Shown here: positions 9,823 through 20,594 of the stretch, in pieces | Layout: each line of letters starts with the position of its first letter | How positions within the stretch are numbered: position 1 is the stretch's first letter | Source: Thiodiazotropha sp040793985 | Lineage (GTDB): Bacteria; Pseudomonadota; Gammaproteobacteria; Chromatiales; Chromatiaceae | DNA length: 64,000 nucleotides | Direction of reading: 5' to 3' | NCBI GenBank assembly: GCA_040793985.1 | Contig: JBFNJI010000024.1 | Location: forward strand, 124,001 to 188,000 | Notes under the pieces: model-generated | Seen by the model: the letters and a program-made list of their open reading frames with translations, nothing else | The model's database searches: none | What the model was told of the DNA's origin: nothing | Program-made: the position numbers and the translations under genes

Positions 9823-11559
9823 ATGCCATCAAGTTCATCTAAACCTGAAAAAAACGGTAGCGCACTCATTGTCGAGGATGAAGTGACAAACCGCATGATT
9901 CTGAAGGCGTTGTTAAAAAAGCGTGGCTACAAAGTAATCGAGGCGGAAAACGGAGTAGAGGCAATTGCGCAATTCAAGCAGCACTCCCCCGACCTGATTT
10001 TCATGGATGTGATGATGCCTGTCATGGATGGCTATGAAGCTGCAAGCGAGATCAAACAGTTGGCTGGCGATCAGTTTACCCCCATTATTTTCCTCACTGC
10101 GATGTCTGATGAAGAGGCCCTGGCCCGCTGCGTCGAGGTCGGCGGCGATGATTTTCTCTCCAAGCCCTACAGCTTTACCGTTCTGTCAGCCAAGGTAAAG
10201 GCCATGGAGCGTATACGCATTTTGCATAGGGATACCCGCATGCTCTACAGTCGTATGCAACGTGATCAGGAGATAGCGGAACAGGTGTTCAGCAATGCGG
10301 TAGTCGCCGACAATGTGGCCCTTGACCAAATTCACAGCCTTTTAAAACCGGCCAGTGTCTTCAGCGGTGACCTGATGTTGACGGCATTTGCACCATCGCA
10401 CGATCTGCACGTCCTGCTGGGCGATTTCACCGGCCATGGATTGGCGGCCGCTCTCGGCGCACTGCCGACCTCCGAGGCCTTTCGCTCCATGACAGCGAAG
10501 GGTTTCGCGCCGCAACAGATACTCTCCGCCATCAACAACAAACTCTACAATCTGTTACCGACCGGCATGTTCCTGGCTACCCAGTTCGTCAAGGTCGACC
10601 ACAAGCTCGATCATATATCCATTATAAACTGCGGCATGCCAGACTGTTTTCTCATATCGAAAGAGGAGATGAACATCAAGCATCAGATTGCCTCGGAGTC
10701 GCTGCCATTGGGTATAGCCCCGGATATCGACTTCAAGGACAGCTTTCACCACTTCCCCGCGGATGAGGGGGACAGGGTAATTCTTGCCTCCGACGGGGTT
10801 ACCGAAGCCCGAAACCCGGAGGGTGAACTGTTTGGCCAAACGCGATTCATCGCATCGATCAACAAACAGGACAGCAGTTCATACATTCTGGAGGCTCTCG
10901 CCGAGGATTTGGAGACTTTTTGCCAGGAAGCCCCCCAGGACGACGATATCAGTGTTGTCGAGATACCCCTTATCCATGAACTTATGCCCGTGCCGGAGTC
11001 GGCGGTGCACCACATTGTTCGCAGCGGGGATATACCCTACAACCTTTCCACCCCGGCGCAACCCGACTGTATCGAATTTCAACTCGTACTCTACGGTACA
11101 CAACTGCGCCAGGCCGATCCCGTGCCTATACTTATCAACTACATTCAGGAGACCGCCGGTCTGCACGAGCACAGACGCCCCCTGTTCACCATACTCACAG
11201 AGCTCTATATCAATGCCCTGGATCATGGCGTGCTAAAGCTGGATTCCCTGCTCAAGCAGGGAGAAGACGGTTTTACCAATTACTTCCAACAGCGGGAACA
11301 ACGCCTGCAGGCCTTGACGTCGGGACAGATTAGAATTGCCTTGAGAATTCACCAGGATAGCGACGGGGGATACATCGTCATCACAATGGAAGACAGCGGT
11401 CACGGTTTCGATTTTAAGGTCTTGTCCAAGAGTGAGGCAAGTGAGACGTTATACAGTGGTCGTGGTTTAATCCTGGTAAAATCGCTGGTAAAACAGCTTC
11501 GCTTCTTTGAACCGGGGAACAAGGCAGAAGCGATTTATGTATGGGATAATAACCTGTAA
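9823..11559 (+). CDS. Response regulator fused to SpoIIE/PP2C phosphatase and HATPase
   Basis: The product has 578 residues in three parts. A receiver domain (about 12-130) has the acidic pair at 19-20, phospho-acceptor Asp62 in FMDVMMP and Lys114 in LSKPYS. A SpoIIE-type PP2C domain (about 165-385) has metal-binding motifs SGD (181-183), LGDFTGHG (199-206) and LASDGVTEA, with DDISVVEI near its end. A C-terminal GHKL/HATPase domain (about 425-578) carries the N-box in ELYINALDHG and DSGHGFDF, like anti-sigma-factor kinases of the RsbW type. Such proteins control anti-sigma-antagonist switches by phosphorylation and dephosphorylation. No STAS antagonist lies beside it. It is followed by the 2-phosphoglycerate kinase gene after 29 bases, so the two probably share a transcript. 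Confidence 0.9.
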   Translation: MPSSSSKPEKNGSALIVEDEVTNRMILKALLKKRGYKVIEAENGVEAIAQFKQHSPDLIFMDVMMPVMDGYEAASEIKQLAGDQFTPIIFLTAMSDEEALARCVEVGGDDFLSKPYSFTVLSAKVKAMERIRILHRDTRMLYSRMQRDQEIAEQVFSNAVVADNVALDQIHSLLKPASVFSGDLMLTAFAPSHDLHVLLGDFTGHGLAAALGALPTSEAFRSMTAKGFAPQQILSAINNKLYNLLPTGMFLATQFVKVDHKLDHISIINCGMPDCFLISKEEMNIKHQIASESLPLGIAPDIDFKDSFHHFPADEGDRVILASDGVTEARNPEGELFGQTRFIASINKQDSSSYILEALAEDLETFCQEAPQDDDISVVEIPLIHELMPVPESAVHHIVRSGDIPYNLSTPAQPDCIEFQLVLYGTQLRQADPVPILINYIQETAGLHEHRRPLFTILTELYINALDHGVLKLDSLLKQGEDGFTNYFQQREQRLQALTSGQIRIALRIHQDSDGGYIVITMEDSGHGFDFKVLSKSEASETLYSGRGLILVKSLVKQLRFFEPGNKAEAIYVWDNNL

Positions 11560-11588
11560 GAACTGACTTAGAGCGTCAGGTTTAAATA

Positions 11589-12782
11589 ATGGCAAAAACT
11601 CAGGTATTCGATCAATCGGACAACATCAGGACACCTTTTCTCAGAGGGATCCTGACGCGCTCGCTCACAGATGCCGGGCTAGCCTTTGATATAGCCTATA
11701 AACTCTCATCCGATATACGAGAGCAGATCAACAGTGCTGATGAGATCACCACTGACGAGTTACGGCGTATTGTCGTCGCCGAGCTGAAGAAGATGGATGA
11801 AAAGGAGGTATTGGAGAATTACGAGACTATCTATCCAGCCGCCACAAAGGTAATGGTGAGAGACCGTAAAAACAATTTGATACCCTTTTCCATCGTTCAG
11901 CATCGGCGCAGCTTGGAATCCAGCGGGCTGGGTACGGACAAGGCCGCCTATATCTCTCAAAATGTCTATAAAGAAGTGGCAGAATCCTATAGCGACGCTG
12001 TCGAGAGCAGGGAGATAGGCAAACTGACCCATGAGAAGCTGAAACAGCACTATGGCAAAGAGGCGGCGAAGCGCTACCTGGTTTGGATTGACTACAAAAA
12101 CACTCATCGACCTTTGATACTTCTGATCGGCGGCACAACCGGCTGCGGTAAGAGCACCATCGCAACGGAAGTGGCCCATCGTCTGAATATCATCCGCACC
12201 CAGTCCACCGACATGCTCAGGGAAGTGATGCGCATGATGGTGCCGGAAAAGCTCCTTCCCGAACTGCATACCTCATCATTCAATGCCTGGCGCAAAATTC
12301 CAGGCTCCAGCGAATCCAAGGAGTCAACCGAAGAGAAGATGATTCACGGCTACATGCACCAGGCCGAACTGGTAGCCGTTCCCTGTGAGGCGGTGATACA
12401 GCGTGCTTTGAATGAACAGGTATCCTTGATTGTCGAAGGCGTCCATGTCTCAGCGGCACTGGTGAAAAGATTCAGGGAGGAGTCAAGCGCGGTCATTGTT
12501 CCGATCATGCTGGCGGTACTGAAACAGGATAGGCTGAAGCTCCACCTGAAAGACCGTGGGGTCACCGCACCGGAACGGAATGCGCAAAGCGACTACCTGT
12601 CGAATTTCGAATCGATCTGGATGCTGCAATCCCATCTGCTTTCCGAAGCTGACAACAACGCCATACCAATCATTTCCAACGACGATAGAGACCAGACCAC
12701 CGACCGTGTTATGCGCTCCATAATCGAGGTGTTGCAGAAGGATTTTCATGCTAAGGTTGAAGACGTATTTGGAACAGACTAA
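11589..12782 (+). CDS. 2-phosphoglycerate kinase with ATP-cone domain
   Basis: The product has 397 residues. The N-terminal ~95 residues look like an ATP-cone, the nucleotide-sensing domain known from ribonucleotide reductase and NrdR (FLRGILTRSLTDAGL, then TTDELRRIV). A linker leads to a P-loop kinase with Walker A GGTTGCGKST at 181-190 and the downstream segment TQSTDMLREVMR characteristic of 2-phosphoglycerate kinase. In methanogens this enzyme makes 2,3-bisphosphoglycerate from 2-phosphoglycerate, the precursor of cyclic 2,3-diphosphoglycerate. The bacterial role is not established. Context is striking: a phosphatase/kinase regulator upstream and a phosphoglycerate mutase 38 bases downstream. 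The ATP-cone suggests control by ATP/dATP level. Confidence 0.82.
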   Translation: MAKTQVFDQSDNIRTPFLRGILTRSLTDAGLAFDIAYKLSSDIREQINSADEITTDELRRIVVAELKKMDEKEVLENYETIYPAATKVMVRDRKNNLIPFSIVQHRRSLESSGLGTDKAAYISQNVYKEVAESYSDAVESREIGKLTHEKLKQHYGKEAAKRYLVWIDYKNTHRPLILLIGGTTGCGKSTIATEVAHRLNIIRTQSTDMLREVMRMMVPEKLLPELHTSSFNAWRKIPGSSESKESTEEKMIHGYMHQAELVAVPCEAVIQRALNEQVSLIVEGVHVSAALVKRFREESSAVIVPIMLAVLKQDRLKLHLKDRGVTAPERNAQSDYLSNFESIWMLQSHLLSEADNNAIPIISNDDRDQTTDRVMRSIIEVLQKDFHAKVEDVFGTD

Positions 12783-12820
12783 GCCTGTAACCTCACCATG
12801 CGACCTCGCGGAGCGAACAC

Positions 12821-14095
12821 TTGCTGACCACCCATAAAGGCGTAATGATCATCCTCGACGGCCTTGGCGATCGAGGCATACCCGGATTTGGTGGCAAAAC
12901 ACCCCTCGAGGTGGCGGATACACCGAACATGGACAGATTGGCAAGTGCCGGACAGTGCGGCCTGGTCGACCCGCTCTCCCCCGGCATGCCTGTCGGCACC
13001 CACACCGGGATCTGTCTGTTGTTCGGACTCTCCAAGCAAGATACCGTGAAACTGGCACGGGGCCCCATCGAGGCCTCGGGGGTGGGCTTGAACGGCAACG
13101 ACCAGGCCCTCTATTTCCGCTGTAACTTCGCCACTCTGAAGCAACACAAGGATGGCTACGAAATACTCGACCGCCGAGCGGGCCGAATCAATACCGGCAC
13201 CGAAGCACTCGCCGCTGCAGTCGGTCAAGTCGACTTGGGTGACGAGATTACCGCCAGCCTGCATCCAGCCACCCAGCACCGGGTGGTGTTGCAACTCGAA
13301 GGCAAGGGTCTCTCCCACGACGTATCGAATACCGACCCGGGCAATCAGTACAGAACCATCGGCCTTCTCACCTGCCAGCCCAACGATCCTTCCGATGCCG
13401 CCGCAGTAAAAACAGCCGGGGCGGTGAATCGATTGATGGAAATCGTCCACCAGAGGCTCTCCCAGCACCCGCTGAACCTCAACAGAGTCGAGAACAACCA
13501 ACTGCCCGCCAACGGCATCATCTGCAGGGGACCGGGGAAACTGCCCAGAGTCAAACCCCTGATGAATCAGCTCAAACTCAAGACTGCGGTGATATCAGGC
13601 GAACGAACGGTGCTTGGACTGGGAGGACTGCTCGGTTATGACCTGTACCAGAATGAGCGCTTTACCGCCAATCACGATACTGATCTACACGCCAAGGTAA
13701 AAACGGCGATACAGGCGCTTGAGGATCACGACCTCGTCTATCTGCATATCAAGGCCACCGACATCCACTCCCATGACCTCAACCCAACCGGCAAATGCGA
13801 TATTCTGTCGAAGATCGACGACGCTATCACCCCGCTGATCAACGATTCTCTGGTAATCGCCATTACCGCGGATCATTCAACCGACTCTAATACCGGCCGC
13901 CATACCGGCGATCCGATACCCAGTCTTATCTATAATCCCAGGGGCAGAGTGGACAGCTGCCGCACATTTTCCGAACTGGCCTGCAGCCAGGGCGGCATGG
14001 GGCGAATCAACAGCAGCGGTTTTATCATGACCATGCTGGATCAGATGAACCTCTTGGAAAACTTCAGGCCGAAAGACAGTGATTTCATCTCCTGA
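12821..14095 (+). CDS. apgM: 2,3-bisphosphoglycerate-independent phosphoglycerate mutase, archaeal (ApgM) type
   Basis: The product has 424 residues and resembles the ApgM branch of the alkaline-phosphatase superfamily, which interconverts 3- and 2-phosphoglycerate. Visible features are the first metal ligand in MIILDGLGDRG, the segment TPLEVADTPNMDRLA, NTDPGNQYR, and the C-terminal metal cluster VYLHIKATDIHSHD and ITADHSTDSNTGRHTGD. The TTG at 12821 is preferred because GGAG lies seven bases before it; the first in-frame ATG (12845) would remove the first eight residues but still keep the metal ligand. Placed behind the 2-phosphoglycerate kinase, it would supply or drain that kinase's substrate. 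It could also serve ordinary glycolysis. Confidence 0.85.
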   Translation: MLTTHKGVMIILDGLGDRGIPGFGGKTPLEVADTPNMDRLASAGQCGLVDPLSPGMPVGTHTGICLLFGLSKQDTVKLARGPIEASGVGLNGNDQALYFRCNFATLKQHKDGYEILDRRAGRINTGTEALAAAVGQVDLGDEITASLHPATQHRVVLQLEGKGLSHDVSNTDPGNQYRTIGLLTCQPNDPSDAAAVKTAGAVNRLMEIVHQRLSQHPLNLNRVENNQLPANGIICRGPGKLPRVKPLMNQLKLKTAVISGERTVLGLGGLLGYDLYQNERFTANHDTDLHAKVKTAIQALEDHDLVYLHIKATDIHSHDLNPTGKCDILSKIDDAITPLINDSLVIAITADHSTDSNTGRHTGDPIPSLIYNPRGRVDSCRTFSELACSQGGMGRINSSGFIMTMLDQMNLLENFRPKDSDFIS

Positions 14096-14154
14096 GTTCA
14101 ACACGCCGATGGCGCACCACCAGGAAGAAAGTATCCAATCCCCTGCAAAATAAT

Positions 14155-14176
14155 GTGCCAACCGGATACTTGGCAC
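14155..14176. other. Small hairpin between apgM and ppk
   Basis: GTGCCAA (14155-14161) pairs with TTGGCAC (14170-14176) around an eight-base loop. There is no T-run after it on either strand, so it is a weak terminator at best and may be a protein-binding palindrome upstream of ppk. Confidence 0.3.
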
Positions 14177-14262
14177 GATACCTGACAAGGTCGGTTGCTG
14201 AATCTATACTTGAAGGATCGTCGCACCAATAGAACCCCGATCAATCAAGGTTTGCAAATGCC

Positions 14263-16478
<2,216 letters not shown>

Positions 16479-16488
<10 letters not shown>

Positions 16489-17744
16489 GCGTCGGCCGGG
16501 ATCCCGCTCTCATCGGCCATCTTTTTCTGTATAATCACCTGGTGGATGCGTCGCGAGGAGGCGTCCTGCACCTGCACCTCGAAACCGTCCAGTTCGAACA
16601 TTTCATCTTTTACCGGGATCCTCTCTGTATGTTCGAGCAACCAGCGGTTTATGGTATCGGTCGGCTTACCCGGAAGATCCATGTCGTAATACTCTTCCAC
16701 CACCCGCAGTTCCGCGGTCCCCTGCACTAATACCTTGCCTTCACTCAGCACCATGAGGTCATTGGGTTTTTCGTCGGTTTCGTCGTAGATCTCACCCACG
16801 AGCTCTTCCAGCATATCCTCCAGCGAGAGCACGCCGATCATGGCACCGTGCTCATCGACCACGACCGACAAGTGGATGCTCTTGGACTTCAGGGTACGTA
16901 TCAACTCATCGATGGTGGCATTGGAAGGGGTGTAGAGAGGTTCCTGAGCCAGTTCGGAGATGGCAATGTCCAACTCGCCGGATACTATGTTATTGATCAT
17001 GTCGCGCAACAGCACCATGCCGACGATCTCGTCCGGATCCTCCTTGTAGATCGGAATCCGCGAATAGCCCTCCTGCATGATCTCCGGCAGCACTTCCCGC
17101 AATGAGCGTCGGCCGTCGAGACGAAACACCTGACGTCTGGGAGTCATTACGTCCTCGGCCTTCAGATCGTTGAAGTTGAAGATACGCTCGATCATCTCCC
17201 GCTCGCCGGTATCGATTACACCCTCCTCCTCGCCATGCTCGACCATGGTGATAACCTCGTGCTCCGTCACCAGGGGATCGTCCATTGCCCTGGTCGAGGC
17301 TTGCACAAGGTTGGTTACCTGGAGAAAAATCCATACCAACGGATAGATGATACGCATGAAGCCGAAGATGATGGGAGAGATGAAGAGGGAGATCCGCTCT
17401 GAAAAACGGGTTGCCAGGCTCTTCGGGGTTATCTCGCCGAAGACTAGGATGAGGATAGTCAAAACGCCTACGGCAATGCCGGGGCCGGTATTGCCGAAAT
17501 AGTCGGTTGCGATGACAGTGGCCATTGCAGATGCGGCGATATTGACGACATTGTTGCCGATGAGAATGGTAATCAGCATCCGGCTTGGGTCTTTCTTCAG
17601 CAGATAGAGGGCATGAGACCCACGTCTGCCCTCCCTGTACAATGCCTCAGCCCGAGCCATCGATAGGTTAATTAGTGCGGTCTCTGAACCAGAAAAAACG
17701 CCGGATAGCACCAGTAACAGTGCCAAAATTAGGTAGCTTTCCAC
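16479..17744 (-). CDS. HlyC/CorC-family membrane protein (CNNM type)
   Basis: The product has 421 residues. Residues 1-~180 form the DUF21/CNNM membrane domain (GVFSGSETALINLSMAR; ILIGNNVVNIAASAMAT). Two CBS domains follow (about 195-320; MTPRRQVFRLDGRR and IHLSVVVDEHGAMIGVLSLEDM), then the CorC_HlyC domain (about 335-410). Family members are linked to magnesium or cobalt efflux; the nucleotide-binding CBS pair is regulatory. The start is GTG at 17744. It is convergent with ppk1 and shares ten bases with its 3' end. The precise ion is not determined by sequence. Confidence 0.9.
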
Positions 17745-18103
17745 GAAGTGTCTATATTAGTTTCGCCAGATATGGCCCAGTTCATGATTATTACTGTTAA
17801 GCCATTGAATCACAAGGCCAGCATGAAAGTATATAATATTTCCATTATATTTATGTTTAATGGCTCAATACAGCCCCGTTTGCCCGTCCATCATGTGTAA
17901 GTTGATCTAGTCCATGTTTACTTAATAATTAGCATAGACATTATAGACAGATGCTGAAAGGGTTTCCGTGCCTCTCCATCTGGAATTTCACTAGCTCGCA
18001 AAACAGTCATGGAGGTACCTCTCGCCGATGAGTTTGGCGGCCGCCTGAGATGGCAATTTGGGGCAGGCTCAACACACATTTTTTTAACTTGGCACACAGA
18101 GAG
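17745..18103. other. AT-rich gap between CorC-type gene and phoB
   Basis: This 359-base region contains the divergent promoters for the CorC-type gene and phoBR. It is clearly richer in A and T than its neighbours at 17760-17960. I looked for a Pho box (CTGTCAT direct repeats) and did not find a convincing one, so PhoB autoregulation is not supported by what I can see. Confidence 0.4.
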
Positions 18104-18811
18104 ATGCAACGGATACTGATTGTAGAAGATGAACCTGAGGTCCGGGAGATGATTCGTTTCGTACTCGAACCCAAAGGCTACCTGGTCGATGAAGCAGGCA
18201 ATGCCCAGGAGGCCCGTCTGCAGCTTTCCCAGCAGAGCTACGATCTGATTCTCATGGACTGGATGCTGCCCGGCAGATCGGGCCTGGAACTGACCAGGGA
18301 GTTGAAACGGAATACCCACCAGGATACCCCTCCTGTGATCATGCTGACCGCACGCGCAGAGGAGAAAGACAAGGTCAACGGTCTGGAGAGCGGTGCCGAC
18401 GACTATATCACCAAACCCTTTTCGACCAAGGAGATGTTGGCACGGATCAAGGCAGTTATCCGCAGAAGCGGCAGTGGCAGCAGCAAGGCAGTGGAATTCG
18501 CCGGCTTGAGCATCGATCCCGCCAGTCATCTTGTCGCCGTCGAAACCAACCCCCTGCATCTCTCGCCGGCAGAATTCCGCCTGCTCCACTTTTTCATGAC
18601 CCACCCGGATCGGGTCTACAGCAGAAACCAGATCCTGGATCTGGTTTGGGGCGATTCGGTCTACGTGGATGAACGCACCGTGGATGTACACATCAGGCGT
18701 CTGCGAAAACAGCTGTCACCGACAGGACATGACAAGTTTCTGCAAACGGTGCGTGGTGTCGGTTATCGTTTTAGCCCGACCAAAAAGCCGCAACAGCGGG
18801 CGCGATCGTGA
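18104..18811 (+). CDS. phoB: Phosphate regulon response regulator PhoB
   Basis: The 235-residue protein starts at the ATG at 18104 (MQRILIVEDEPEV), which matches PhoB; the reading frame is open upstream to 18050 but those residues do not belong to the family. The receiver has Asp52 in LMDWMLPG and Lys104 in ITKPFS. The C-terminal winged-helix DNA-binding domain (about 130-230) has the OmpR/PhoB sequence YVDERTVDVHIRRLRKQL. It activates phosphate-starvation genes when phosphorylated by PhoR. Its TGA overlaps the GTG of phoR, so the pair is translationally coupled. Confidence 0.95.
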   Translation: MQRILIVEDEPEVREMIRFVLEPKGYLVDEAGNAQEARLQLSQQSYDLILMDWMLPGRSGLELTRELKRNTHQDTPPVIMLTARAEEKDKVNGLESGADDYITKPFSTKEMLARIKAVIRRSGSGSSKAVEFAGLSIDPASHLVAVETNPLHLSPAEFRLLHFFMTHPDRVYSRNQILDLVWGDSVYVDERTVDVHIRRLRKQLSPTGHDKFLQTVRGVGYRFSPTKKPQQRARS

Positions 18812-20136
18812 GGGATTATCTTAAAATCGAGCTCAATCACCTGTTCGGCAGTATGCTGATCTGCATGCCGATCGGCTATCTGATGCATCAGGTTCCAGCA
18901 GCCGCGGTGTCCGCACTCCTTGCCTACTTCTCAAAGCATGGCTACTACCTGATAAGGCTCGCCATGCTGATTAATCAGCGGGAACGGATAGAGCCCCCCT
19001 ACCCGGCGGACGTTTGGGGTTTGATCTATAAAGAGCTCGCCCGGCACCGTACCAGGAGTCGCAAACGCAAACGCACCCTGAGCCGTTTTGCATCGCGCTT
19101 CAGAAAAGTAACCAGCTCAATTCCCGATGGGCTTATATTGTTGAATAAATCGGCATGCATCGAGTGGGCCAACCCCGCAGCCAACCAATTATTGAACATT
19201 AGCTGGCCGCGTGATGAAAGTACCCCGTTCACCAAGCGCATCAATCACGAGGGACTTAGCGAATATTTAAAAAATCCCGACTACTCCACGCCTATAGAAC
19301 TGCCATCCCCGAGCAACAAGGCATTGATCGTCTCTCTCAGCATCACTCCGTTCGGTGGCAAAAAGGCACAACGTCTTGTGGTGGCGAGGAATATCACCGA
19401 GGTCTACAAACTCAACCAGACCAGACGGGATTTCGTCTCCAATGTCTCCCACGAGCTTCGCACCCCGCTCACTGTGATCACAGGATTCCTGGAAAATCTG
19501 AACGACAACGAAATGCTGCCATTTCAGGAACGCCCTTTTGCGCTGATGCAACAACAAGCGGAAAGGATGAACAGTATCATTAACGATCTTCTCACCCTTT
19601 CCCGGCTTGAATTGGGCCATGCACCAGCATCTGACAAACCAGTCGCGGTTCCGGACCTGCTGCGCAGAATCGTGGATCAGGCTCAACTGCTTGCAGAACA
19701 GCATGGCGGCTACAAGATAACCCTGGATGTCAACGACAATCTATGGTTGCTCGGTGAAGAGGGTGAATTGACGAGCGCTTTCTCAAATCTGGTCTTCAAC
19801 GCCATTGTACATACACCGCCCGGTACCGAGATAACCGTGACTTGGCTGTGTCTGGAAGATGAGGCGTGTCTGACAGTGACTGATACGGGACCGGGTATCG
19901 AAGAGCGCCACATACCGCGATTGACCGAGCGTTTCTATCGGGTCGATAAGGCCCGCTCACGCCAGTCCGGGGGTACGGGCCTGGGACTGGCAATTGTAAA
20001 ACATATCATCAGCCGTCACGACGGCGAGTTGAGAATCTCAAGCCAGTTGGAAGTTGGCAGCAGTTTTATCTGCGCTTTTCCCAAGGAAGTGATACTGACA
20101 AAAACAACGAAATACTTAAGTGGTGAGACTTCTTGA
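18808..20136 (+). CDS. phoR: Phosphate regulon sensor histidine kinase PhoR
   Basis: The 442-residue protein begins with GTG overlapping the phoB stop. An N-terminal hydrophobic region (about 8-50, two helices) is followed by a charged linker, a PAS domain (about 100-200, SSIPDGLILLNKSACIEWAN), the dimerisation domain with His215 in SNVSHELRTPL, and an ATPase domain with N-box SNLVFNAIVHTPPG, DTGPGI and GGTGLGLAIVKH. The architecture and length fit PhoR (E. coli 431). It lacks a large periplasmic domain, as expected, since PhoR senses phosphate through the Pst/PhoU complex, whose genes are not in this window. Confidence 0.95.
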   Translation: MRDYLKIELNHLFGSMLICMPIGYLMHQVPAAAVSALLAYFSKHGYYLIRLAMLINQRERIEPPYPADVWGLIYKELARHRTRSRKRKRTLSRFASRFRKVTSSIPDGLILLNKSACIEWANPAANQLLNISWPRDESTPFTKRINHEGLSEYLKNPDYSTPIELPSPSNKALIVSLSITPFGGKKAQRLVVARNITEVYKLNQTRRDFVSNVSHELRTPLTVITGFLENLNDNEMLPFQERPFALMQQQAERMNSIINDLLTLSRLELGHAPASDKPVAVPDLLRRIVDQAQLLAEQHGGYKITLDVNDNLWLLGEEGELTSAFSNLVFNAIVHTPPGTEITVTWLCLEDEACLTVTDTGPGIEERHIPRLTERFYRVDKARSRQSGGTGLGLAIVKHIISRHDGELRISSQLEVGSSFICAFPKEVILTKTTKYLSGETS

Positions 20137-20184
20137 TTCCAAGCTGTCGTTCTTTAATTATCCTTGTCACCACAGATTCGTTAG

Positions 20185-20496
20185 TTACTCTGCCGCTTCC
20201 ACGATGCCTTCCGAGTAGGACTGATTCACTCTGTCCCGCAGCTCCTTGCCGGGTTTGAAGTGAGGAACATACTTACCGGATAGCGCGACTGTCTTACCGG
20301 TTTTCGGATTGCGACCCATTCTCGGTGGTCGGTAGTGGAGTGAAAAACTACCAAACCCTCGGATCTCGATCCTCTCTCCAGATGCTAGAGATTGACTCAT
20401 GTGTTCAATCATACACTTTACAGCCAGCTCCACATCACGATAGGCAAGATGGCTCTGCTCCTTGGCAATAATCTCAATCAGTTCGGATTTTGTCAT
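20185..20496 (-). CDS. ihfB: Integration host factor subunit beta
   Basis: The ATG at 20496 gives a 103-residue protein starting MTKSELIEIIA; the frame is open further upstream to 20538, but those residues are absent from the family and a GGAG ribosome site precedes 20496. The DNA-binding beta arms include IRGFGSFSLHYRPPRMGRNP, with the Pro that intercalates in the minor groove. IHF bends DNA as an alpha/beta heterodimer. It lies downstream of rpsA as in E. coli and Pseudomonas, with a strong hairpin between them. The tail SYSEGIVEAAE is a few residues longer than in E. coli (94 residues). Confidence 0.96.
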   Translation of the reverse strand: MTKSELIEIIAKEQSHLAYRDVELAVKCMIEHMSQSLASGERIEIRGFGSFSLHYRPPRMGRNPKTGKTVALSGKYVPHFKPGKELRDRVNQSYSEGIVEAAE

Positions 20497-20526
20497 TCTT
20501 GTCAGTTCTCCAATTTGCCGATAATT

Positions 20527-20556
20527 CAGGGCCCGCACTTCAATGTGCGGGCCCTG
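20527..20556. terminator. Perfect 12-bp hairpin between rpsA and ihfB
   Basis: CAGGGCCCGCAC (20527-20538) pairs perfectly with GTGCGGGCCCTG (20545-20556) around the loop TTCAAT. No T-run follows on the minus strand, so it may be a partial terminator, an RNase processing or stability element that lowers ihfB expression relative to rpsA, rather than a full stop. Confidence 0.6.
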
Positions 20557-20594
20557 ATTTCCAGTTTCGGAATCTATCGCTTTCGACTCCTGTC

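Noticed and set aside
14170..14187. Possible sigma-54 promoter before ppk1 (TTGGCACG)
   Set aside because: The -12 element reads CTGAC instead of TTGCA, so the required GC is absent.
17745..18103. Pho box upstream of phoB
   Set aside because: No pair of CTGTCAT-like repeats at 11-base spacing could be found.
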